Source: Schauerella fraxinea (lineage in GTDB: Bacteria > Pseudomonadota > Gammaproteobacteria > Burkholderiales > Burkholderiaceae_B). Taken from it: a stretch of 64,000 bases of DNA. Location: assembly GCA_030849965.1 (NCBI GenBank), contig JAVDKL010000003.1, positions 124,001-188,000 on the forward strand. The letters run 5' to 3'. The number at the start of each line of letters is the position of its first letter. Position 1 is the first letter of the stretch. The translations under genes were made by a program, and so were the position numbers. The notes under the pieces are model-generated. The model was not told the DNA's origin and did not search any database. It saw nothing but the letters and a program-made list of their open reading frames with translations. Positions 34,452-45,043 of this stretch are shown here, one piece after another.

Positions 34452-34800
34452 CGTGTCAAAGTTACAAATTCCCGGCATGCGCTACCGTAGCGCGCCGGAG
34501 CAGAAATTACGCCGAAAGATAAGCAAAGCCTGAGTCGTCGCGAGGCGCTCGGGACTTTCGGGTCAACACCTTGGCTCATGCGCGCGCAACCTGCCACGAC
34601 TCGCGGTAAGCCGTGTTGCCACACGTGTATCCAATGTACCGATCACGTAAATTTGGTAAATCCGGTAGAAACGGCAATGCCGTCGCAGGAAGAATGGGTG
34701 CTTTCAACGAGCAACGGCATCGCTGCCCAACGTTGGCTACCTCCAGACCCCGTCTGAATGCCGACCGCGTGGCGCGAGCGTCAACATTCGCGAGCACGCT
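34452..34800. other. Intergenic region between the two chemoreceptor genes
   Basis: No gene is supported here. The 34460-34680 stretch is richer in A and T and presumably holds the promoter of receptor 2. I looked for a flagellar sigma28-type TAAA-N15-GCCGATAA promoter and did not find a convincing match. Confidence 0.4.
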
Positions 34801-36810
34801 ATGCAAGGTTTCCTGTCCAGATTGTCCTTATCGGCCAAGTTCGCCATATTGGGCGCAATTGCCCTGGCGCTTCTCGCACTGCCGACCACCATGGTCGTGG
34901 TGATCGACAATGCCAAAATTGCCGTCAAACAGCACGCCATGCAAGGCGTTCAGGTCGTGCGCCCGCTTATGCAAGCGCTGCAGTCGATTCAGCAGCATCG
35001 AGCCGCCGCCGCGGTGTTTTTGGGATCGCGCGGCGCGACGGGCGAAGCTGGCCTGCGCGACAGTGCATCGCGGGCCGATGCAGCGATCGAACAGGTCAAC
35101 GTGCAGTTGCGCCACGTGGACAGCAAAGCGCCCGCCGCCGTGGCTTGGTCGAGCGCCGTTGGCGATTGGCGCGCGTTGCGCGATCGTGCGGCGGGCGGTG
35201 CCCTCTCGGTACCGCAGAGTTTCGACGGGCACGTCGCCGTATTGCGCCGTGTACTCGATGCCAACAATCTGATGCTCGATCAATACGGACTGTCCTTGGA
35301 CGGCGATCTGGATAGCTATTCCTTGATCATGGCATCGATGGCCGAATTGCCTGCATTGACCGAAGAGCTGGGTAAGGCGCGTGCACGTGGGACGGGCCTG
35401 TTGACCTTGGGCCGTGCCAGCGACAGCGAGCGCTTGGGGTTGATGAACATGCTTGAGCGCGCTCAAGAACGCGCGGCCGGCGTAAACCGTGCATTCGGCA
35501 AGGCGGCGGGCGTCAATCCAGCATTGGCGACGCTTCTGCAAGCGCCGTCGGCGGAGGCCCAGCGTTCGGCCGAGCGTGCGATGGCGTTGGCGCAAAGCGC
35601 TATTGTTCAAGCCACCGCGATCGATCTCGCTCCCGCGGAGTACATCACGGTGTTCACGCAAGCCATCGATGCGCAGTATCGCGTTGCCACGGTGGCCACC
35701 GACTTTCTCGAAGGCCTGCTCGATCGCCAGGCGGGCGCCGCACGTCAAGAAGCCGCACTGCTGTTGGGGGTTCTGGCCCTCGTCGTGATACTGGCCGTGC
35801 TGTTCTCGATTGCGGTAGTGCGATCGATTACCCGTCCGATTGCCGCTGCCGTGGCAGCGGCCAAGCGGGCCGCCAGTGGCGACCTGAGTGTGCGCAATGT
35901 CGTCGTGGGTCACAACGAGACGGCGCAATTGCTCGCCGCCTTGAACGATATGAATGATGGCCTGGCCAAGCTGGTAGGCGATATCCGTACGGGCGCCTAC
36001 AACATCTCGGGCGCCGCCGGCGAGATCGCCATGGGCAACACCGATCTCTCGCGCCGCACCGAAGAGCAGGCGGCCTCGCTGGAAGAAACCGCGGCCAGCA
36101 TGGAAGAATTGACGGTGACCGTGAAGGAAAACGCGGATAAGGCCACGCAAGCCAGCGGGCTGGCGCGTACCGGCGCGCAAACCGCGCGCGATGGGGGTGC
36201 GGCCGTGGGTGTGCTCAAAACGGCAATGAAGGACATTACGGACAGCGCCCGCCAGATCGGCGAGATAACCAGCGTGATCGACAGCATTGCGTTTCAGACC
36301 AACATCCTGGCGTTGAATGCTGCCGTGGAAGCGGCACGCGCCGGCGAGCACGGCAAGGGCTTTGCCGTGGTTGCGAGCGAAGTGCGCGCATTGGCGCAAC
36401 GCAGCGCCAGCGCGGCCAAGGAGATCAAAGGCCTGATCGAAAGTTCGATCGAGCGGGTGCGCGCGGGTGACGCCAGTGCCGACCAAGCGGTGGCGACCGT
36501 GGCCAGTGCCGTACAAGCGATCACGAACGTGACGGTGATCATGGAAGAGATTGCCGCAGCGTCAGTCGAACAAAGCGCAGGCATTGAACAGGTCAATATC
36601 GCGGTCACGCAGATGGATGCCGTCACGCAGCAGAATGCCGCGTTGGTTGAAGAAGCGTCGGCGGCCGCCACCTCGATGGCCGAGCAGGCGCAATTGCTGC
36701 GCGATGGCGTGGCCGTGTTCCGGATTGCGGGTGATGCGGGTGCCGAAACGGTGCGGCCGTCGGGCGTGGGTGGCAACTATCGCAGTCACGCTGCGATGGC
36801 CGGCGCCTGA
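34801..36810 (+). CDS. Methyl-accepting chemotaxis protein 2
   Basis: A 669-residue paralogue of the receptor at 32355: the same N-terminal [22 protein letters not shown]1, a periplasmic domain with [18 protein letters not shown]2 (about 318-340), HAMP and the methyl-accepting domain with [20 protein letters not shown]. Here the methylation helix is the canonical [18 protein letters not shown]. The QHR segment near TM1 is a recurring feature of Burkholderiales receptors of this type, but no ligand is implied. No docking pentapeptide is seen at the C-terminus. Cytoplasmic domains of the two receptors are far more alike than the periplasmic ones, as expected for diverged ligands. Confidence 0.94.
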   Translation: MQGFLSRLSLSAKFAILGAIALALLALPTTMVVVIDNAKIAVKQHAMQGVQVVRPLMQALQSIQQHRAAAAVFLGSRGATGEAGLRDSASRADAAIEQVNVQLRHVDSKAPAAVAWSSAVGDWRALRDRAAGGALSVPQSFDGHVAVLRRVLDANNLMLDQYGLSLDGDLDSYSLIMASMAELPALTEELGKARARGTGLLTLGRASDSERLGLMNMLERAQERAAGVNRAFGKAAGVNPALATLLQAPSAEAQRSAERAMALAQSAIVQATAIDLAPAEYITVFTQAIDAQYRVATVATDFLEGLLDRQAGAARQEAALLLGVLALVVILAVLFSIAVVRSITRPIAAAVAAAKRAASGDLSVRNVVVGHNETAQLLAALNDMNDGLAKLVGDIRTGAYNISGAAGEIAMGNTDLSRRTEEQAASLEETAASMEELTVTVKENADKATQASGLARTGAQTARDGGAAVGVLKTAMKDITDSARQIGEITSVIDSIAFQTNILALNAAVEAARAGEHGKGFAVVASEVRALAQRSASAAKEIKGLIESSIERVRAGDASADQAVATVASAVQAITNVTVIMEEIAAASVEQSAGIEQVNIAVTQMDAVTQQNAALVEEASAAATSMAEQAQLLRDGVAVFRIAGDAGAETVRPSGVGGNYRSHAAMAGA

Positions 36811-36897
36811 GTCGTCCTTCGGTAGGGCTGCGCGGAGGGCGCGCCGCCCTTCGCCTATGATGGCGGGCTCATTCACTGCATCCAAACGAGGTCGACC

Positions 36898-37299
36898 ATG
36901 CAGGGATCTTGCCTATGCGGTAGCGTTGCTTACGATGCCGACGTGCTCACCGGCCCTATCGTGCACTGCCATTGCATCACGTGTCAGAAAGCGCACTCAG
37001 CGGTATTCGCCTCGACGGCGCGGGTGGAGCGCAGCGGGTTTCGCTGGACGCGCGGCGATGAGGCACGCCGCGCCTTCGAATCGACCCCCGGCAAACTGCG
37101 CCACTTTTGTGCCCAGTGTGGTACGCATTTGATGGCGGAGTGGGTGGGCCGCGACTACGTTATCTTGCGCGTGGCATCGCTGGACGACGACCCAGGCGTG
37201 CAACCGGCCGCCCGCATCTGGACCGCGCACGATCGGCCCTGGCTGCAATGGCATGCGGATGTGCCCGCCTACGACGAAGGCGCGCCGCCGGCGCAATGA
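36898..37299 (+). CDS. GFA (glutathione-dependent formaldehyde-activating-like) family protein
   Basis: A 133-residue zinc protein of the GFA/Mss4-like fold. Zinc ligands appear in GSCLCGSVAY, HCHCITCQKAH and FCAQCGTHL. The founding member speeds the addition of glutathione to formaldehyde, but most small GFA proteins are uncharacterised, so no reaction should be assumed. It is followed at 28 bases by the convergent ABC transporter ATPase gene. Confidence 0.88.
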   Translation: MQGSCLCGSVAYDADVLTGPIVHCHCITCQKAHSAVFASTARVERSGFRWTRGDEARRAFESTPGKLRHFCAQCGTHLMAEWVGRDYVILRVASLDDDPGVQPAARIWTAHDRPWLQWHADVPAYDEGAPPAQ

Positions 37300-37327
37300 A
37301 CCGAGCGGCGCTGGGTAGACGTCGGTG

Positions 37328-39058
37328 TTAAGCGGCCACCACATCCAGCCCGTCGCGCGACATGTCGCTGAGCTTGGGCATCAAGCTCAGCAGATGCTGG
37401 CTGTAGGGATGCTGAGGCGCCTTGAACAGCGTTTCGGTATCCGCCACTTCAAGCAATTCGCCGTGCCGCATAACGCCCACGCGATCGCACATCTGGCGGA
37501 TCACCGGCAAGTCGTGGCTGATGAACAGCATCGTCAGGCCTAACGTCTCTTGCAGGTCCTTCAGCAAATTCAAAATCTGCGCTTGAATCGACACGTCCAG
37601 GGCCGACGTCGGCTCGTCGCAAATCAAGAAGCGGGGGCGGGTGGCGAGCGCGCGGGCGATGCAGATGCGTTGCCGTTGGCCGCCAGAAAACTCATGCGGA
37701 AAGCGCTTGGCCGCTTGCGCGCCGAGCCCCACCACTTCCAGCAGATCGTGCACCACCGCACGCGTTTGCGTTTCGTTTTCGGTCAGGCGATGAAAGCGGA
37801 TCGGTTCGGCGACGATATCCAGCACTCGCATGCGCGGGTTCAGCGACGAAAACGGATCTTGAAACACCATCTGAATCTGCCGGCGAAAGGCGTTTTGCGC
37901 CTTTTCGTCTTTCAGTCCGGTGAGCTCGGTGCCATTGAAATGCACGGTGCCGCTGCTCGGGGTGTAGAGGCCTGCAATCAATCGCGCCACCGTCGACTTG
38001 CCCGATCCCGATTCGCCCACCAGGCCAAACACCTCACCTTCGGGTATCGACAAGCTCAATTGCTTGACGGCATCGAGCGTGCGGCGATTGCGTTTCAGAA
38101 ACGCATTCTTGAGCGTGAACTGCATGCCCAGATTGCGCGTTTCGACCAGCGGCCCGGCTTCACGGGTGCCGAAGTCGCGGCGTTGCCCCAGCCAGTGCGT
38201 GGCGATGTCCAGCGGCTTCGCCGGCGTGCGCACGTCTTCGATGTAGGTCACCATCGGAAAGCGGTGCAGCTTGATGTCGGGACGCGGCACGGCAGAAATC
38301 AGGCTGCGCGTGTACTCGTGATCCGGGTCGCCCAGAATCTTTTGCGTCGGGCCTTCTTCCACCAGCTTGCCGCGGTACAGCACGGCCACGCGATCGGTGA
38401 TATCGGCAATCACACCCATGTCGTGGGTGATGATGATCATCCCCACTTCTTTCTCTTTGCACAGCTTACGCAGCAGATCCAGAATCTGCGCCTGGATCGA
38501 CACGTCCAAGGCGGTGGTGGGCTCGTCGGCGATGATCACCTCGGGCTCGCAACACAACGCCAGCGCGATCACCACGCGTTGGCGCATGCCGCCCGAAAAC
38601 TGATGCGGGTATTGCTTCACACGCAATTCAGGCTCGGGGATACCCACTTGCTTGAGGGCGTCGATCGCACGCAGGCAGGCGTCGGCATGCGAGAGCCGCA
38701 AGTGCACCTGCATGGTTTCCACCAGTTGGCTTTCCACCGTTTGCAGGGGATCAAGCGAGGTGAGCGGATCCTGAAAGATCATGCCGATGCGACGGCCCCG
38801 CATCGCGCGCAGTTCGGCCGGTCCCAACGCTTCGATACGCGTGCCAGACAAGCTGATCTCGCCAGCGGTAAGCTTGCCCGGCGGTTCGAGCAGACCGATG
38901 ATGGCGTTGCCCACCGTCGATTTGCCCGCGCCGGATTCGCCCACCACGCCGAGGATTTCGCCTTTCTGCAGGGTGAGATTCAAGCCATCGACGGCCACCA
39001 GCGTGCCGCGGCGGCTGGCGAATTCGATGCGCATGTTCTGAACGTTCAATAATGCCAT
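37328..39058 (-). CDS. Dipeptide/oligopeptide ABC transporter, fused ATPase (DppD-DppF type)
   Basis: A 576-residue protein with two ABC modules in one chain, as in GsiA. Module 1 (1-270): Walker [10 protein letters not shown], signature FSGGMRQR, Walker [13 protein letters not shown]. Module 2 (300-576): [29 protein letters not shown]. Each ends with the oligopeptide-binding extension typical of Dpp/Opp ATPases ([25 protein letters not shown]). It powers uptake by the permeases directly upstream (39066-40985). Last gene of a leftward operon SBP-permease-permease-ATPase with gaps of 1-21 bases. Confidence 0.95.
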   Translation of the reverse strand: MALLNVQNMRIEFASRRGTLVAVDGLNLTLQKGEILGVVGESGAGKSTVGNAIIGLLEPPGKLTAGEISLSGTRIEALGPAELRAMRGRRIGMIFQDPLTSLDPLQTVESQLVETMQVHLRLSHADACLRAIDALKQVGIPEPELRVKQYPHQFSGGMRQRVVIALALCCEPEVIIADEPTTALDVSIQAQILDLLRKLCKEKEVGMIIITHDMGVIADITDRVAVLYRGKLVEEGPTQKILGDPDHEYTRSLISAVPRPDIKLHRFPMVTYIEDVRTPAKPLDIATHWLGQRRDFGTREAGPLVETRNLGMQFTLKNAFLKRNRRTLDAVKQLSLSIPEGEVFGLVGESGSGKSTVARLIAGLYTPSSGTVHFNGTELTGLKDEKAQNAFRRQIQMVFQDPFSSLNPRMRVLDIVAEPIRFHRLTENETQTRAVVHDLLEVVGLGAQAAKRFPHEFSGGQRQRICIARALATRPRFLICDEPTSALDVSIQAQILNLLKDLQETLGLTMLFISHDLPVIRQMCDRVGVMRHGELLEVADTETLFKAPQHPYSQHLLSLMPKLSDMSRDGLDVVAA

Positions 39059-39065
39059 TTCAGCC

Positions 39066-39992
39066 TCAGCGCAGCTTGGGGTTCAGGGCGTCGCGCAGCC
39101 AGTCGCCCAGCAGATTGACTGCGAGCACCAGCACCACGAGCGCCACGCCCGGAAAAATCGAGATCCACCACATGCCCGAGAACAGATAACTGTTGCCGAT
39201 GCGGATCAACGTGCCCAGCGATGGTGTCGTTGACGGCACCCCCACGCCCAGAAACGACAGCGTGGCTTCGGTAATCACGGCCACGGCAAGATGGATGGTG
39301 GCGATCACCAACACCGGGCCCATCACATTGGGCAGAATGTGCCGGCGCAGGATCGTGATCGGGCCGATGCCGATCAGGCGTGCAGCCTGCACGTATTCCT
39401 TGTTGCGCTCTACCAGCGTGGCGCCGCGCACGGTGCGGGCGTATTGCACCCAGCCCGAAATGCCGATCGCAAACACCAGCACATACAGCGCGAGTTCGTT
39501 GTGCAGATCGCGGGGCAGGAGCCCACGCGCCACGCCGTCGATCAGAAGCGCCACCAGGATCGCTGGAAACGACAATTGCACGTCTGCGATCCGCATGATG
39601 AAGCTGTCGACCCGACCGCCGGCGTAGCCGCTGATCAAACCGAGCGTGACGCCCAGCACGACCGAAAAAATCACGGACGCGAAGCCCACGAACAGCGACA
39701 CACGCGAGCCGTACAGCACGGCCGACAAGATATCGCGGCCCTGGTCGTCCGTGCCGAGCAGGAAGTCGCGGCTGCCGCCTTCTTCCCATGATGGCGGCGT
39801 ATTGGCATCCATGATGCTCAAGGACGCCAGGTCGAAGGGATTGTGCGGCGCGATCAACGGCGCAAAGAGCGCCGAGAGCACCATCACCAGGGTCACCACG
39901 GCCGCGATGACGGCGCCCGGCGAGCGTTTGAAGCTGTACCAGATGTCGCTATCTGCGGTCTGGGCGAAGAAGGTCGCTACGCGATTCATCAT
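39066..39992 (-). CDS. Peptide-type ABC transporter permease (DppC/GsiD-like)
   Basis: A 308-residue inner-membrane permease with about six TM helices. Family signatures: the N-terminal region ending LLGTDDQGRDILSAVLYGSR and the EAA loop RGATLVERNKEYVQAARLIG, with a C-terminus (LGDWLRDALNPKLR) diagnostic of DppC. It pairs with the permease at 40014 and is 7 bases upstream of the ATPase gene. Confidence 0.94.
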   Translation of the reverse strand: MMNRVATFFAQTADSDIWYSFKRSPGAVIAAVVTLVMVLSALFAPLIAPHNPFDLASLSIMDANTPPSWEEGGSRDFLLGTDDQGRDILSAVLYGSRVSLFVGFASVIFSVVLGVTLGLISGYAGGRVDSFIMRIADVQLSFPAILVALLIDGVARGLLPRDLHNELALYVLVFAIGISGWVQYARTVRGATLVERNKEYVQAARLIGIGPITILRRHILPNVMGPVLVIATIHLAVAVITEATLSFLGVGVPSTTPSLGTLIRIGNSYLFSGMWWISIFPGVALVVLVLAVNLLGDWLRDALNPKLR

Positions 39993-40013
39993 GCGTCTCT
40001 TAAAGTGCGGTGC

Positions 40014-40985
40014 TTACCGGGTTTGCACGCGCAAGCGCGGATCGACGACCAGATAAAGCAGGTCGACCACAAGATTGATCAGCACGAATACGAAGGCGAT
40101 CAACAGCAGGTATGCCGCCATCACGGGGATGTCGACCATGCTGATGGCCTGGATGAAGAGCAGCCCCATGCCGGGCCACTGAAACACCGTTTCGGTAATG
40201 ATGGCGAATGCGATGATCGAGCCCAGTTGCAGGCCGGTAATGGTGATCACCGGCACCAGCGTGTTCTTCAGGGCATGACGGAAATTGATCAGGCGCTCAG
40301 GCAGCCCGCGTGCACGGGCGAACTTGATGAAGTCGGCGCGCAGCACTTCCAGCATTTCGGCGCGCACCAGCCGCATGATCAGCGTCATCTGGAAGAGCGC
40401 CAGCGTGATGGCCGGCAGGATCAACGCGGCCCATCCCGAGCGGGTAAGGAACCCGGTGGTCCAGCCGCCGATATTGACCACGTCACCCCGCCCGAAGCTC
40501 GGCAGCCAGCGCAACTGCACGCTGAACACCAGAATGAGCAGGATGCCGATGAGGAACGTCGGCAGCGAAATGCCCGCCAGCGATACGGCCATGAACGCCT
40601 TGGAGATGAGCCCGCGGCGGCGCAGCGCCGTGTAGATCCCCATCGGAATGCCCAGCGCCAACGCCATCACTGCCGAGACCAATGAGAGCTCGATCGTGGC
40701 GGGCAACCGCTCGGCCAGCAGTTCGCTGACCGGGCGGCGGTGCCGGTAGGAGATACCGAAATCACCCTGTGCGGCTTTGCCCACGAAGCGGGCGTACTGC
40801 ACAAGAAACGGATCGTCGAGCCCGAGGTCCTGGCGTAGTTTCAGCCGCTGCTCGGTGGTGGTGTCCTGTCCCACCATGGCGGCGACGGGATCGCCGACAT
40901 AGCGGAACATGGCGAAGGCGATCAGCGCCACGGCCAACATGACAAGCACGGCCTGAAAGAGGCGGTTGGCGATGAACGTTGCCAT
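40014..40985 (-). CDS. Peptide-type ABC transporter permease (DppB/GsiC-like)
   Basis: A 323-residue permease: N-terminal FIANRLFQAVLVMLAVALIA, DLGLDDPFLVQYARFVGKAA, GDFGISYRHRRPVSELLAER, then EAA-loop VRAEMLEVLRADFIKFARAR and IITETVFQWPGMGLLFIQAI, all typical of DppB. It begins one base after the solute-binding protein gene ends, so translation is tightly coupled. Confidence 0.94.
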   Translation of the reverse strand: MATFIANRLFQAVLVMLAVALIAFAMFRYVGDPVAAMVGQDTTTEQRLKLRQDLGLDDPFLVQYARFVGKAAQGDFGISYRHRRPVSELLAERLPATIELSLVSAVMALALGIPMGIYTALRRRGLISKAFMAVSLAGISLPTFLIGILLILVFSVQLRWLPSFGRGDVVNIGGWTTGFLTRSGWAALILPAITLALFQMTLIMRLVRAEMLEVLRADFIKFARARGLPERLINFRHALKNTLVPVITITGLQLGSIIAFAIITETVFQWPGMGLLFIQAISMVDIPVMAAYLLLIAFVFVLINLVVDLLYLVVDPRLRVQTR

Positions 40986-40986
40986 A

Positions 40987-42597
40987 TCAGGGCATCACGA
41001 CGCTACGAAGATCCATCACGTCGTCGGCGCGTTGCACGACCTTGATGGTGTCCTTCACGCCCCACGACATCGGTTGCTGATGCAGCGGCAGATAGCCCCA
41101 GTCGGTGCGCACGATCTCGAAGGCTTCCTTGATCATCGCATTGCGCTTGACCTGATCGGTCTCCACGCCCACCTTGGCCGTCAGCTCGTCGACCTTGGGA
41201 TTGCAGTAGCCGCCCAGGTTGAATTGGCCGGCCGACGTTTTGGGGTCGCGGCAGGTCACGAGGTTGAGCAGGGCGTTGTGCGCATCGATCGAGCTCGGCG
41301 TCCAACCCAGCATGTACATGCTGGTCTGGTTGCCCGCCTGCGGCAGAATCTTGCCGAAGTACTTCGACTTGGTCTGCGCCAGCAGATTGATCTTGATGCC
41401 TACGCGCGCCAGCATCGATGCCACCGCCTGGCAGACCTTTTCGTCATTGACGTAGCGGTCGTTCGGGCAATCCATCGTCACTTCGAAGCCTTGCGGGTAG
41501 CCGGCATCCACCAGCAGCTTCTTCGCCTTTTCGACGTCGGGCTTGATCGGCGCGCCGTACGAGTCGGCATAGCCGTTGATGGCGGTGGCCACGAGCGAAC
41601 CCAAAGGTTTGGCCGCGCCGCGCATGATCTTGTCGTTGATGGCCTTGGTGTCCACCGCCAGGACGACGGCTTCACGCACGCGCACATCCTTGAACGGGTT
41701 CTTGCCCTTGATGTTCGAGAACAGCAATTCGTCGCGGCTTTGGTCCATGCCGATGAAAATCGCGCGCGCTTCGGCACCTGTCAGCGGCTTGACGCCTTTC
41801 GCGTCTTCAAGCCGTTTCCAGTCTTGCACCGGCACCGGAATCACCGCATCCATTTCGCCCGAGATCAGCGCGGCCACGCGCGTGGCTTCTTGCGTAATCG
41901 GTTGGAAGATCACCTCGTCCACATTGGTGGCGATCTTGTCCTTGCCCCAGTAGCCGTCGAAACGCTTCATCGTCGTGCGAATGTCGGGCTGGCGCGACGT
42001 CACCATGAAGGGGCCCGTGCCGTTCGAATTCAGGTTGGCGAAGTTGCCCTGGTTGTCGCCCTTGGCGTTGGTCGCCTCGGTGGTCTTGTTCTTTTCAGAC
42101 CACGGCTTGCTCATGATGAACAGGTACACCCATTCACGCGGCAGGATGGGGTTGGGCGTGGGGGTGGTGACTTCGATCGTGTAGTCGTCGATCTTCTTGA
42201 TGTCGGCGGCCTTGGCGCCGTAAGCCTTCATGTCCGAACCCGGCGTCAGGCTGCGCTTCCAAGAAAAGATCACGTCATCGGCGTTGAACGGCGTGCCGTC
42301 ATGAAACTTCACGCCCTGGCGCAGCTTGAAGACCCACTTCGTGGGCTCCGGATTTTCCCAGCTCGTGGCCAATGCGGGCACCAGCTTCAACTCACCATCG
42401 TAGGCCACCAGGGGTTCGTAAATGTTGTTCTGGAAACCCAGCGTGAACGTCTCGTTCAGCGCCATCGGGTCGAGCGACATCGCATCGCCCTGATAGGCCC
42501 AACGGAACGTCTTGGTCTCGGCGGCATGCGCCAGGCCGGTGGCAACAACGAGGGCGGCGGCCAGCGCCGATCGCTTCAGCAACGTGGAAGTACGCAT
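40987..42597 (-). CDS. Family 5 peptide/nickel-type solute-binding protein
   Basis: A 536-residue periplasmic receptor: signal peptide to about residue 25 (GLAHAAETK), then FRWAYQGDAMSLDPMALNET, the family-5 motif WVFKLRQGVKFHDGTPFNAD and LPLHQQPMSWGVKDTIKVVQ near the end. It is the first gene of the operon and sets ligand specificity, likely a peptide, opine or similar small compound. ATG 42597 begins the signal peptide and is preceded by AAAGGAGC; the frame continues 70 codons upstream as Arg-rich sequence without family resemblance. Confidence 0.94.
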   Translation of the reverse strand: MRTSTLLKRSALAAALVVATGLAHAAETKTFRWAYQGDAMSLDPMALNETFTLGFQNNIYEPLVAYDGELKLVPALATSWENPEPTKWVFKLRQGVKFHDGTPFNADDVIFSWKRSLTPGSDMKAYGAKAADIKKIDDYTIEVTTPTPNPILPREWVYLFIMSKPWSEKNKTTEATNAKGDNQGNFANLNSNGTGPFMVTSRQPDIRTTMKRFDGYWGKDKIATNVDEVIFQPITQEATRVAALISGEMDAVIPVPVQDWKRLEDAKGVKPLTGAEARAIFIGMDQSRDELLFSNIKGKNPFKDVRVREAVVLAVDTKAINDKIMRGAAKPLGSLVATAINGYADSYGAPIKPDVEKAKKLLVDAGYPQGFEVTMDCPNDRYVNDEKVCQAVASMLARVGIKINLLAQTKSKYFGKILPQAGNQTSMYMLGWTPSSIDAHNALLNLVTCRDPKTSAGQFNLGGYCNPKVDELTAKVGVETDQVKRNAMIKEAFEIVRTDWGYLPLHQQPMSWGVKDTIKVVQRADDVMDLRSVVMP

Positions 42598-43197
42598 GGT
42601 CTGGGGTGCTCCTTTGGCGCTCGGGGCGCGATCTTCGTCGGATATCCCTTGGCGCTTACGACAGAAATGTCGGCCAGGGGTGGGTGGGTGCAGCAAAAAT
42701 CTATGAGGGATGCTGGCTGCGCGCGGCCGAACGCGGCGCGAACACAACGCGCGCAGCGACAGACGGGGAGGCAGTAGGCGCAGAACGCGTGCGGCGCGTG
42801 GCGTCATGCAAGGTGCACAACGCCGGCTCGGCAGGCTGGATCGCGGTGGGGGCGGCGAAAGACGGGCGGTAACGCGTCGCTGTGAAGAGGGTGAACACGA
42901 CAGGAAACTTCTGATGCACGGTGAACAACTCTCTAAGACATTTGGCTTTACCGCAGATCGAGGATCACCCGACTACGTAAAAAATCATCTTATAGATGCA
43001 CCAATTGCAACGTCAATTTGGGTTTACCCGCGCCGCGTTGTTACGAGACCGTGTATTCTCATTTCGTCTCGACACGCCGTGGATACGACGCTTGGGCGCG
43101 TAACGTCGGCCACTGCATGTCGTGGTGAATGTAACGCGCGCCTTTTCTGTCGACGGGGCGGTAAGCGTCGTCGCGGTCCCTTATCTCACTCCCGATC
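42598..43197. other. Intergenic region between the ABC operon and the LysE gene
   Basis: No gene is supported here. The left 250 bases are GC-rich; the right part (about 42890-43060) is much richer in A and T and should hold promoters for the leftward ABC operon and the rightward LysE gene. Open frames across it have Arg/Gly-rich translations without recognisable motifs. Confidence 0.5.
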
Positions 43198-43833
43198 ATG
43201 ATTCCTCTCCACGACCTGCTGATCTTCTGCGGCGCTTGCCTGTTGCTCGTGCTCACCCCCGGCCCCAACATGATGTATCTGATCTCGCGATCGATTTGCC
43301 AAGGGCGCATGGCCGGCGTGATTTCGCTCTTTGGCGTGGTGGCGGGCTTCATGGTGCATATGCTGGCGGCTGCGATCGGGTTGTCGGCGATTTTCGTCGC
43401 TGTGCCGATGGCATATGACCTGCTCAAGATCGCCGGTGCCGTCTATCTGTTGTGGTTGGCGTGGCTTGCGGTCAAGCCCGGCGCCAAATCGATGTTCGAG
43501 CCCCGCGCGCTGCCGGCCGACTCGCCCAAGCGGCTCTTCATGATGGGATTCCTCACCAACCTGCTCAATCCCAAAGTGGCGATTTTCTACGTGTCGTTCT
43601 TCCCGCAGTTCATCAATCCCGAACGCGGCTCGGTGTTTCTGCAAAGCATGGTGCTGGGGCTTACCCAAACCACCGTCAGCTTCACCATCAACCTGGTCAT
43701 TGCGCTATCGGCTGCAGGCATTGCAACGTGGTTCGCGCGCAATCCAGTATGGCTGGCGGCGCAGCGTTATGTGATGGGGTTCGTGTTGGCCGCGCTGGCG
43801 ATCCGCTTGCTGCTGGAGCCGCGCCGCGCCTGA
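43198..43833 (+). CDS. LysE/RhtB-family exporter
   Basis: A 211-residue inner-membrane protein with six predicted TM helices. The LysE/RhtB signature TPGPNMMYLISRSICQGRMA is at residues 20-39, and NLLNPKVAIFYVSFFPQFI at about 121-139 is the second conserved block. Members export amino acids such as threonine, homoserine, lysine or leucine; the substrate cannot be read from the sequence. Monocistronic. Confidence 0.92.
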   Translation: MIPLHDLLIFCGACLLLVLTPGPNMMYLISRSICQGRMAGVISLFGVVAGFMVHMLAAAIGLSAIFVAVPMAYDLLKIAGAVYLLWLAWLAVKPGAKSMFEPRALPADSPKRLFMMGFLTNLLNPKVAIFYVSFFPQFINPERGSVFLQSMVLGLTQTTVSFTINLVIALSAAGIATWFARNPVWLAAQRYVMGFVLAALAIRLLLEPRRA

Positions 43834-43909
43834 CGCGGCGAAGTTTGACGTCGATCGAGGCGCGCGGCGTGCTGAGTATGATCGGTGTCTAACCAGGAGA
43901 CCCCTTTTC

Positions 43910-44458
43910 ATGCGCACAGAGAAGCAAAAGATGCTGGCCGGCGAGATGTACGATCCCGGCGATCCCGAACTGCAGAACGACTTGGCCGAGAACATGGCCT
44001 GGATGGTGCGCTATAACGCGGCCCTCGGCATGCATCGCGATCAGCGTCGCAAATTACTGCGCGAGCGCCTGAATGCCGTCGGCGAGGGTACGACCGTTCG
44101 TCCGCCGTTTCACTGTGACTACGGCTACAACATCACGTTGGGCGATGGCGTGTTTTTCAATTTCAACTGCGTGATTCTCGACGTCGTCAGCGTCACGGTG
44201 GGCGATAAAACGCAGATCGGGCCGGGCGTGCAGATTCTTACTGCCGATCACCCGCGCGACGCGGCAAGTCGTGAGCAAGGCATCGAATATGGACGGCCCA
44301 TCAGCATCGGACGAAATGTGTGGATCGGCGCCGGCGCCATCATCCTGCCGGGCGTCACAGTGGGCAACGATGCGCTGATCGGGGCCGGCAGCGTGGTTAC
44401 ACGCGATGTGCCGGCCGGTGCCACGGTCGTGGGCAACCCGGCGCGGGTACGCGGGTAG
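43910..44458 (+). CDS. Maltose/galactoside-type sugar O-acetyltransferase
   Basis: A 182-residue left-handed beta-helix acetyltransferase of the Maa/LacA/NodL group. The N-terminal mac domain (EKQKMLAGEMYDPGDPELQN) is followed by hexapeptide repeats (VRPPFHCDYGYNITLGDGVF, IGPGVQILTADHP with the catalytic His, VWIGAGAIILPGVTVGND). It transfers acetyl from acetyl-CoA to a sugar hydroxyl. It starts after an AGGAG at suitable distance and is 77 bases downstream of the LysE gene. Confidence 0.93.
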   Translation: MRTEKQKMLAGEMYDPGDPELQNDLAENMAWMVRYNAALGMHRDQRRKLLRERLNAVGEGTTVRPPFHCDYGYNITLGDGVFFNFNCVILDVVSVTVGDKTQIGPGVQILTADHPRDAASREQGIEYGRPISIGRNVWIGAGAIILPGVTVGNDALIGAGSVVTRDVPAGATVVGNPARVRG

Positions 44459-44467
44459 TTCAGTCCG

Positions 44468-44644
44468 CTATTTAGACGGCTTATCCTTGCCGCGGCTTGT
44501 GCTTTCAGAGTCGTGCGTGCGCAGAAAGCCGCTCAAGGTCTCGTCCTCATGCTGGGGACGGTCATCGGCGTGGGGCGGGGGATCGTCATTCACGCCCGTG
44601 GGTGCCTGCGGGTCTTTTTGGGTGTCGGGCTTCGGATCGGTCAT
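44468..44644 (-). CDS. Small hydrophilic protein of unknown function
   Basis: A 58-residue, highly charged, proline-rich protein (opening MTDPKPDTQKDPQAPTG, ending SRGKDKPSK) that is probably disordered. The ATG at 44644 has GGAG seven bases upstream and removes an implausible N-terminal extension. It lies 50 bases downstream of the thioredoxin gene on the same strand. I recognise no family. Confidence 0.5.
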   Translation of the reverse strand: MTDPKPDTQKDPQAPTGVNDDPPPHADDRPQHEDETLSGFLRTHDSESTSRGKDKPSK

Positions 44645-44694
44645 GGCGTTCTCCAGGTGTGTACCCAGTCGCGCAAGGGCCGTGCCGCACTGCA

Positions 44695-45024
44695 TCACGC
44701 CGTTGTCAGCGCCTTGAACGCGGTGCGGATGTCATCCTTGCTCTGCGGGCGCACGAGGCGCGCGACTTCCTTGCCATCGCGCAGGAACACCAGCGTGGGC
44801 CACAGCGTCACGCGATACGAGCGGCCCAGCGGCCGGCCCTTCCCGTCCTCAACCTTCAGGTGGTCGACTTCCGGATGATCGTCGAATACGGCCGCGATGA
44901 GCGGCTGCGCAGCGCGGCAGTGCCCGCACCAGCCCGTGCCGAACTCCAGCACGGTCGGTTGCGTGAGGGCGTCGACCTCGGCGCGCGTAGGTTCGACGGC
45001 GGAATAGGTGTGGGTCATGGACAT
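44695..45024 (-). CDS. Thioredoxin-family protein
   Basis: A 109-residue single thioredoxin domain with active site WCGHC (CxxC) and the cis-Pro in TLWPTLVFLRDGKEV. It lacks a signal peptide and so is cytoplasmic. The CGHC centre is more like disulfide isomerases than the CGPC of housekeeping thioredoxin. It should reduce disulfides; the partner is unknown. It is 19 bases downstream of the HigA antitoxin gene on the same strand. Confidence 0.88.
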   Translation of the reverse strand: MSMTHTYSAVEPTRAEVDALTQPTVLEFGTGWCGHCRAAQPLIAAVFDDHPEVDHLKVEDGKGRPLGRSYRVTLWPTLVFLRDGKEVARLVRPQSKDDIRTAFKALTTA

Positions 45025-45043
45025 GAATGCGCTCCGGCGGGGG

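Noticed and set aside
40966-42777. A 603-codon open frame antisense to the solute-binding protein gene
   Set aside because: It mirrors the codon structure of a real, fully recognised gene on the other strand, is rich in His/Arg/Gly and has no motif. Long antisense frames are expected at this GC content. The same applies to 37550-39052, 47091-48680 and 20526-22040.
42710-43201. A 163-codon plus-strand frame in the long gap before the LysE gene
   Set aside because: Its translation is Arg/Gly-rich in the left half, has no family resemblance and lacks a good ribosome-binding site; base composition changes sharply within it.
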